A DNA stretch of 25,947 nt from Sulfopaludibacter sp035551455 (GTDB taxonomy: Bacteria; Acidobacteriota; Terriglobia; Bryobacterales; Bryobacteraceae): the NCBI GenBank assembly GCA_035551455.1, contig DASZMZ010000190.1:1-25947 (forward strand), written 5' to 3'. This document shows, one piece after another, positions 21,454-25,947 of this stretch (the first letter of the stretch is position 1; each line of letters opens with the position of its first letter). A program made the position numbers and the translations under genes. The notes under the pieces are model-generated. The model worked only from the letters and a program-made list of their open reading frames with translations. It searched no databases and was not told the origin of the DNA.

Positions 21454-23616
21454 CTACAATACCTTGTCCCGCAGTAGAGCGTGCCGTGCCAGCATGCGCA
21501 CCGCATTCTCCATCAGCCTGAGCCCGTGATCGTCTTCGGCCGTCAAAATGGACTCCGGATGGAATTGGACCGCTTCGATCGGGAGCTCGCGATGGCGGAC
21601 TCCCATGATCACTCCGTCTGCGGTCTCGGCCGTGATTTCCAGACACGCCGGAAACGTTTCGCGCCGCGCGAACAGCGAATGATACCGACCCACCAGAAAT
21701 TCCTCCGGCAGCCCCTCAAAGATCCCGACCCCGCGATGGCGCACCGGCGACGGTTTGCCGTGCATCGGGTAATCCAGCACGCCGAGCTCGCCGCCGAATG
21801 CCTCCACGATGCCCTGCAATCCAAGACAAACGCCGAACACCGGGACCCCGAGGCGCACCGCCGACTTCACCAGCGCGGGCACTCCAAAATCCGCCGGCCT
21901 GCCCGGTCCCGGTGAAATCAGAATCAGGCTCGGCGCCACTCGCGCGATCAAATCCGCCGGAAAGCCGGCCCGATACGTCACCACCTCTGCACCCGTCTGG
22001 CGCGCATAATTGGCCAGCGTGTGGATGAAGCAGTCGTCGTTATCCACCAACAGCAGCTTCGTCCCCGCGCCCACCGGCTCGCGCTCCGCGACGGCGGCGG
22101 CTTCGGCTTGCGGCTCGCCCAGAGTCCGGAAAAAGCCCGTCGCCTTCAGGCGTGTCTCGCGCTCTTCCATGGCCGGCACCGAGTCGTACAGCAGCGTCGC
22201 GCCGACCGGATAGGACGCCACGCCGTCCTTCAAATAGGTAGTGCGGATCAGGATGCCGGTATTGATATCGCCATTCAGCGAGATCATGCCGATCGCGCCG
22301 CCATACCAGCCGCGCGCGTTCCGTTCGAGCGATTCCACCGTCTCCGCCGCAGCCTTCTTCGGCGCGCCGATCACCGTGACGGCCCACATGTGGCTGAGGA
22401 ATGCGTCGAGCGAATCGAAGCCCTCCTTCAGGAAGCCCTCCACGTGATCCACCGTGTGAAAAACGCCGGCGTACGATTCGATCAGCCGCCGTCCGATCAC
22501 CTTCACCGTGCCGGGCTCGCAGACGCGCGACTTATCGTTGCGGTCCACGTCCGTGCACATCGTGAGCTCGGACTCTTCCTTGGTGCTCTTCAGCAGTTCA
22601 CGAATATTGTCGGCATCCCGCAGCGGGTCTCCGGTGCGCTGCGCCGTGCCGGAAATCGGACACGTCTCGACACGCGCCCCTTCCACACGCACGAACATCT
22701 CCGGCGACGCGCCCACCAGTTGTTCCTCGCCGAACTGCAGCAGAAATTCGTAGGGACTCGGGCTCGCGCGCTGCACTCTTTGGAAAAGATCGGACGCCTT
22801 GCCGGAAAACGGCGTGCTGAAAGTCTGACGCAGCACCACCTCGTAATAATCGCCGCGCCGCATGCCCTCGCGCACGGTCTCCACCTTCGCCATGTACTCT
22901 TCGGGCGCATGGTCGGCCACAATGGGACCGCGATCGCGCGGCTCGGGCGGCGCCAGGATCTCGCCATCGCGCGGCAGACCGGCAGTCGAAATCTCGCCGC
23001 AAAGAAAATCGTACTGGTAGTGCTCGATCTGCTCTTTCTTCCGATCCATCAGCCAGATGTCGTCGCAGAGAAAAAGGTGCAGATCTTTATGGCCGCTGCG
23101 AGGCAGCTTCTTGACGATGGGCTCGAACTGAAACAGCAGGTCGTAACCGAAGGCGCCCACCAGACCCAGACGCGAATCCTCTTCGCCCCGGAATTCGTGA
23201 ATCAGGGCCCGCAAAATGGAAAACGCGGAGGGCTGCTTGCTGCGCTCCTCTTCGGAAAAAAGCGCGGGCAGCGGCTTCAGACGGCCGTGCAAAGCGCCGT
23301 CCCGAAGCTCGCAGGCTTCCCAATCCGGCTGAGCCGACACCACGGGATAGACAATTTGAATAATGCGGCGGCCGCGCTCGTTGAGCGGGCGGATCTCCAC
23401 CTGACGATCGTAAGACACGATCTCCAGCGGCGGGCACGTCGAAGCGAAATCCCAGCGTGAATACCGTCCGGGATATTCATATCCCGACGAAAGATAAATC
23501 CCACGATGCTGGTCCAAATCGCGCAACAAATGTTTCAACCCCTTTCGGAAGTTGATCTTGTTTAATTTGCGCGTGACTTGGATGCCGTGTGGAGTCGTAT
23601 AGCAGTATTCACGCAT
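21454..23616 (-). CDS. trpE(G): Fused anthranilate synthase (TrpE and TrpG domains)
   Basis: 720 aa. Residues about 1-500 are the chorismate-binding component I: EYMAKVETVREGMRRGDYYEVVLRQ in part, CPISGTAQRTGDPLRDADN, ELTMCTDVDRNDKSRVCEPG, and the C-terminal GAPKKAAAETVESLER and RGWYGGAIG segments. About 525-715 is the glutamine amidotransferase: LLLVDNDDCFIHTLANY, SPGPGRP, GVCLGLQG with nucleophile Cys597, and VQFHPES with His686/Glu688. It makes anthranilate from chorismate and glutamine, the first step to tryptophan. The single-chain form and length match the rhizobial-type TrpE(G). PhzE-like enzymes have similar architecture but no phenazine genes are nearby. Other trp genes are absent from the window. 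No Trp-rich leader peptide is seen in the 92 nt upstream. Confidence 0.95.
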   Translation of the reverse strand: MREYCYTTPHGIQVTRKLNKINFRKGLKHLLRDLDQHRGIYLSSGYEYPGRYSRWDFASTCPPLEIVSYDRQVEIRPLNERGRRIIQIVYPVVSAQPDWEACELRDGALHGRLKPLPALFSEEERSKQPSAFSILRALIHEFRGEEDSRLGLVGAFGYDLLFQFEPIVKKLPRSGHKDLHLFLCDDIWLMDRKKEQIEHYQYDFLCGEISTAGLPRDGEILAPPEPRDRGPIVADHAPEEYMAKVETVREGMRRGDYYEVVLRQTFSTPFSGKASDLFQRVQRASPSPYEFLLQFGEEQLVGASPEMFVRVEGARVETCPISGTAQRTGDPLRDADNIRELLKSTKEESELTMCTDVDRNDKSRVCEPGTVKVIGRRLIESYAGVFHTVDHVEGFLKEGFDSLDAFLSHMWAVTVIGAPKKAAAETVESLERNARGWYGGAIGMISLNGDINTGILIRTTYLKDGVASYPVGATLLYDSVPAMEERETRLKATGFFRTLGEPQAEAAAVAEREPVGAGTKLLLVDNDDCFIHTLANYARQTGAEVVTYRAGFPADLIARVAPSLILISPGPGRPADFGVPALVKSAVRLGVPVFGVCLGLQGIVEAFGGELGVLDYPMHGKPSPVRHRGVGIFEGLPEEFLVGRYHSLFARRETFPACLEITAETADGVIMGVRHRELPIEAVQFHPESILTAEDDHGLRLMENAVRMLARHALLRDKVL

Positions 23617-23708
23617 AAGTGGTGGCCCTCTGGGGAATCTCTTTCAGAATATCACTCTCCCAGCACCGGGCCCCCGCACCGCAGGCGCAATGCCGCTCTG
23701 CCAAGGGC

Positions 23709-24347
23709 CTATGTCGTGAATCCGACGAGGGCGTGGAAGCGTTCCAGAATCTCGGCGGATAGTCCCGGCGCGCGCTTCAGGTCGTGGCCCCCGCCTTCCA
23801 CCAGCATGAGCTCCGTGCGCGCGGGGATCAGCGCCAATGCTTCGCGCAGTTCTTCCGGAGTCGCAAACGGGTCGGACGTTCCGTGCACAAAAAGCGCAGG
23901 CGTTCGCAGGTCCGGGAAGAATGCCGTCCGCATCTTCCCGGGCTGATTCGGTGGATGCAGCGGGTACGAGAAGAGCAGCAGCCCGTCCGCCATACCGGGA
24001 TTTTCAGCCGCCGCCATGGCCGTCTGTCGACCGCCGTACGAGTGGCCCCCGGCGAAGACGCGGCCGGTCACCATACCGCGCAGCGCCGCCACCGCGGCCA
24101 CCACGCCCTCCCGGTCACGGGCGGCGCCCGCCGGAAATGGCGATCCTTTAGGACGCTGCCGCCGGAACGGAAGATCGTAGCGCAGCGTCAGGTACCCCGC
24201 GTCGGCCAGCGCCTGCGACATCTTTACTAGAAGGGGTGCCGTGTGATTCGATCCCGCGCCGTGCGTGAGCGCGATAGCCTCCCCGCGCGAGACATCGGGA
24301 CGGTGCAGAATTCCGCCAATTCCGTTCTGATCGAAAAGTTCTTCCAT
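23709..24347 (-). CDS. Alpha/beta hydrolase (dienelactone-hydrolase/KANL3-Tex30-like)
   Basis: 212 aa from ATG 24347. Catalytic residues are plain: GGHSYGGR with nucleophile Ser103, HGTSDPF with Asp159, and EGGGHDL with His188. LTHGAGSNHTAPLL near 28-40 forms the oxyanion-loop region. It is a cytoplasmic esterase-type hydrolase with unknown substrate. AGGAG five nt upstream of the ATG overlaps the stop of the SDR gene, with 8 nt between the genes. The longer in-frame extension back to 24839 runs through the SDR gene and is rejected. Confidence 0.9.
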   Translation of the reverse strand: MEELFDQNGIGGILHRPDVSRGEAIALTHGAGSNHTAPLLVKMSQALADAGYLTLRYDLPFRRQRPKGSPFPAGAARDREGVVAAVAALRGMVTGRVFAGGHSYGGRQTAMAAAENPGMADGLLLFSYPLHPPNQPGKMRTAFFPDLRTPALFVHGTSDPFATPEELREALALIPARTELMLVEGGGHDLKRAPGLSAEILERFHALVGFTT

Positions 24348-24355
24348 GCGAACTC

Positions 24356-25135
24356 CTATTGCCCGCCGGAATTGAGGCGGCGTGTCACCTCGGCAAGAGT
24401 CGTGCGGGGCAGCAGGCGTGCGCCGCGCATGGTCCAGCGATTGCGCGCTCCCGCAACAATTTCGACCTTGCCCTCCATCATGGCGCGATACCCCTCGCGC
24501 GCCACACTGCCCGCATCCATTACACCGCCGCCGCGCAAAAGATTGCTGTCTTCCACGCCGGCAGCCGCAAAAAACTCCGTCTGCGTCACTCCGGGACACA
24601 GCACGGTAGCGGTCACTCCCGTCCCTTTGAGTTCGTTGGCAATGGCTTCGGAGAACGAAAGCAGACCGGCCTTGGAAGCATAATACAGCGCCATGAAAGG
24701 CCCTGGAACAAACGCCGCCGTGGAAGCCACATTCAGGACGCGCCCCGACCGCCGGCGGATCATCTCCGGCAGAAACAGCCGCGACAGGTGGATGGGCGCA
24801 ACCAGATTCACCTGCAGCAGCGCGGCCTGCTTGTCCCATGCCAGTTCGGCGAAAGGACCGCGAACCCCGAAGCCGGCGTTATTGATCAGCAGGTCAATGG
24901 GTGTACCGGCAACGCCGTCGAACACTGTCTGCGGCCCCGTGGCCACTGCCAGATCCACGGGAAGAATCCGCGCTTGCACGGAATACTCCGCGGCGAGCCT
25001 TCCGGCCAGTTGCTGCAACCGATCCGCGCGCCGCGCTACCAGAACCAGATCGTAGCCATCGCCCGCGCAGAGACGAGCCAGCTCGGCTCCGATCCCGCTC
25101 GAAGCGCCGGTGACCAGAGCCGTGCCTTTGGCCAC
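24356..25135 (-). CDS. Short-chain dehydrogenase/reductase
   Basis: 259 aa, classical SDR. TGASSGIG (9-16) binds NAD(P), with ARRADRL after the second strand suggesting NADPH. NNAG is at 85-88, and the catalytic set is Ser138 (NVAST), Tyr151 and Lys155 (YYASK). It resembles the DltE-type subgroup that reduces small carbonyl or fatty substrates; the substrate is not readable. GTG at 25135 is supported by AAGGA seven nt upstream, inside the end of the 81-aa gene, which stops 3 nt before it. It is co-transcribed with the hydrolase downstream. Confidence 0.92.
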   Translation of the reverse strand: MAKGTALVTGASSGIGAELARLCAGDGYDLVLVARRADRLQQLAGRLAAEYSVQARILPVDLAVATGPQTVFDGVAGTPIDLLINNAGFGVRGPFAELAWDKQAALLQVNLVAPIHLSRLFLPEMIRRRSGRVLNVASTAAFVPGPFMALYYASKAGLLSFSEAIANELKGTGVTATVLCPGVTQTEFFAAAGVEDSNLLRGGGVMDAGSVAREGYRAMMEGKVEIVAGARNRWTMRGARLLPRTTLAEVTRRLNSGGQ

Positions 25136-25138
25136 AAG

Positions 25139-25384
25139 CTATTCCTTTTTCTTGAGTTCGCTGTCGTGCAATTTAATGAACTCGCGAATCTGGTCGGAAA
25201 CCCCGAGCAGCTTGTCCCACTGCTCGCGATACAAGGTCACGGGGAAGCGTCCGAGGCCGTATATGGAAACGGCGCCCTTCTCGCTCACCTTCATGGAAAT
25301 CGTGCCGCGTTGAGTCGGTTTCTTCAACGCTTCGTTTTCGGCGCGCAGGCGCTCTAGCTCAGCTTGCAACTCTTCATCTGCCAT
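25139..25384 (-). CDS. Small conserved hypothetical protein with coiled-coil start
   Basis: 81 aa. Residues 2-22 form a short coiled coil (DEELQAELERLRAENEALKK). Residues about 26-80 carry a compact block, ISMKVSEKGAVSIYGLGRFPVTLY, followed by EQWDKLLG and IREFIKLHDSELKKKE. I know this KVSEKGAVSVYGLGRFPVTLY pattern as a recurring unannotated small protein in diverse bacteria, with no assigned function. The acidic/basic helical ends suggest a cytoplasmic oligomer. It precedes the SDR gene by 3 nt, and diverges from the HAD gene with 53 nt between starts. Confidence 0.8.
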   Translation of the reverse strand: MADEELQAELERLRAENEALKKPTQRGTISMKVSEKGAVSIYGLGRFPVTLYREQWDKLLGVSDQIREFIKLHDSELKKKE

Positions 25385-25437
25385 GGTGGTTAACTCTGTA
25401 ATACCACACCTGCATGTTAGGCTGGAAATTTCCTGCC

Positions 25438-25947
25438 ATGCCGGAGTTCGATTCCGTATTGTTTGACTTCGACGGAGTGCTGTTGGATAGCGAGCCGGTC
25501 CACTGGGCCTGTTGGGCCGAAGTGCTGGCGCCGCTCGGCCTGATTCTCACCTGGGATTTCTACAGCGCCCACTGCATCGGCATTGACGATCGCGAAATGC
25601 TCCGCATGATGGCCTCGCAGACCCATCCGGCCCGCGACTGGCGCGATTTGTGGGCCCAATATCCAGCCAAAAAAGCGCTCTTCCGCGCGAGAATGGAGAC
25701 CAATCCGCCCTTCGACCCGGCTCTGGCGGATGCCCTCTCGGCCGTGCGTCCCCGCTACAAACTGGCCGTCGTGAGTTCCAGTTCCTGCTCCGAAGTCGAA
25801 CCGCTCCTGGTCAGCGGCAAAATCCGCCACTTCTTCGAAACCGTGGTCGGCGGCGAGACCGTCGCCAACCTGAAGCCACATCCCGAGCCCTACCTTCTGG
25901 CCGCCTCCCGTCTAGCCGTCCGCGCGCCCCTCGTCCTCGAAGATTCC
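25438..25947 (+). CDS. HAD-superfamily hydrolase, partial (runs off window)
   Basis: The reading frame from ATG 25438 stays open for 170 codons to the window end. Motif I is FDFDGVLLDSEPVHW with nucleophile Asp10 and Asp12. The helical cap follows. Motif II is LAVVSSSS, motif III the Lys in NLKPHPEPY, and motif IV begins LVLEDS at the edge. The DGVLLDSEP form is that of beta-phosphoglucomutase/phosphoglycolate phosphatase-like subfamily I enzymes, which act on small phosphomonoesters. The substrate is not readable. The C-terminal 40-50 residues are expected beyond the window. Confidence 0.9.
   Translation, partial: MPEFDSVLFDFDGVLLDSEPVHWACWAEVLAPLGLILTWDFYSAHCIGIDDREMLRMMASQTHPARDWRDLWAQYPAKKALFRARMETNPPFDPALADALSAVRPRYKLAVVSSSSCSEVEPLLVSGKIRHFFETVVGGETVANLKPHPEPYLLAASRLAVRAPLVLEDS

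Noticed and set aside
22021..23460. Open frame of 479 codons opposite trpE(G)
   Set aside because: Antisense to clear TrpE motifs; the translation is His/Arg-rich without a fold signature.
23617..23708. Possible trp attenuator or leader peptide before trpE(G)
   Set aside because: No short open frame with clustered Trp codons and no convincing terminator/antiterminator pair could be read in these 92 nt.
24348..24839. N-terminal extension of the alpha/beta hydrolase frame
   Set aside because: It runs through the SDR gene. AGGAG five nt before ATG 24347 fixes the start.

Overview
The window looks like a piece of a high-GC, Gram-negative acidobacterial chromosome, most likely from the Solibacter/Bryobacter group. 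The clearest pointer is the large secreted beta-propeller protein at 1624-4581. Its C-terminal domain has the pattern (PVINSGASAIVNA, then PGSFITISGQNLA) that I know as the Solibacter-type C-terminal domain. A PEP-CTERM protein, a Tat-exported Gfo/Idh/MocA oxidoreductase, lipid A genes, frequent GTG/TTG starts and tightly packed, often overlapping genes fit the same picture. I see no rRNA, tRNA, CRISPR array, transposase or phage structural gene. The taxonomic call is inference.

Layout. 1-198 is a C-rich repeat block with hairpin and G-quadruplex potential. 202-1620 (+) holds a secreted WG-repeat protein followed 3 nt later by a small papain-like cysteine amidase candidate. 5278-1624 (-) holds a secreted hypothetical protein and the beta-propeller protein. 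5244-8269 (+) holds a fused WaaA-LpxK lipid A enzyme and a PEP-CTERM protein preceded by a promoter with two inverted repeats. 11746-8241 (-) is asmA-like, deoB, tpiA. 11779-13488 (+) is a MscS-type channel with a coiled-coil extension, convergent on a class II-like Fic protein (14906-13485, -).

14948-20461 (+) is a compressed run of five genes with stop/start overlaps or gaps of a few nt: Gfo/Idh/MocA oxidoreductase, acyl-CoA dehydrogenase, a MeaB GTPase fused to methylmalonyl-CoA epimerase, methylthioadenosine phosphorylase, and a GT9-like glycosyltransferase. 25384-20492 (-) is an 81-aa conserved small protein, an SDR oxidoreductase, an alpha/beta hydrolase, a fused TrpE-TrpG anthranilate synthase, an AbiEii-type nucleotidyltransferase and a 96-aa partner. 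A HAD hydrolase (25438 onward, +) runs off the window.

Three enzyme fusions occur in 26 kb: WaaA-LpxK, MeaB-epimerase and TrpE-TrpG. The first two join consecutive or cooperating steps and are the most unusual gene structures here. The best candidates for an under-described system are the AbiEii + 96-aa pair, where the small gene lies downstream instead of upstream, and the WG-repeat/papain-like pair, which could be an envelope-targeted effector and its periplasmic partner. Both functional readings are inference.
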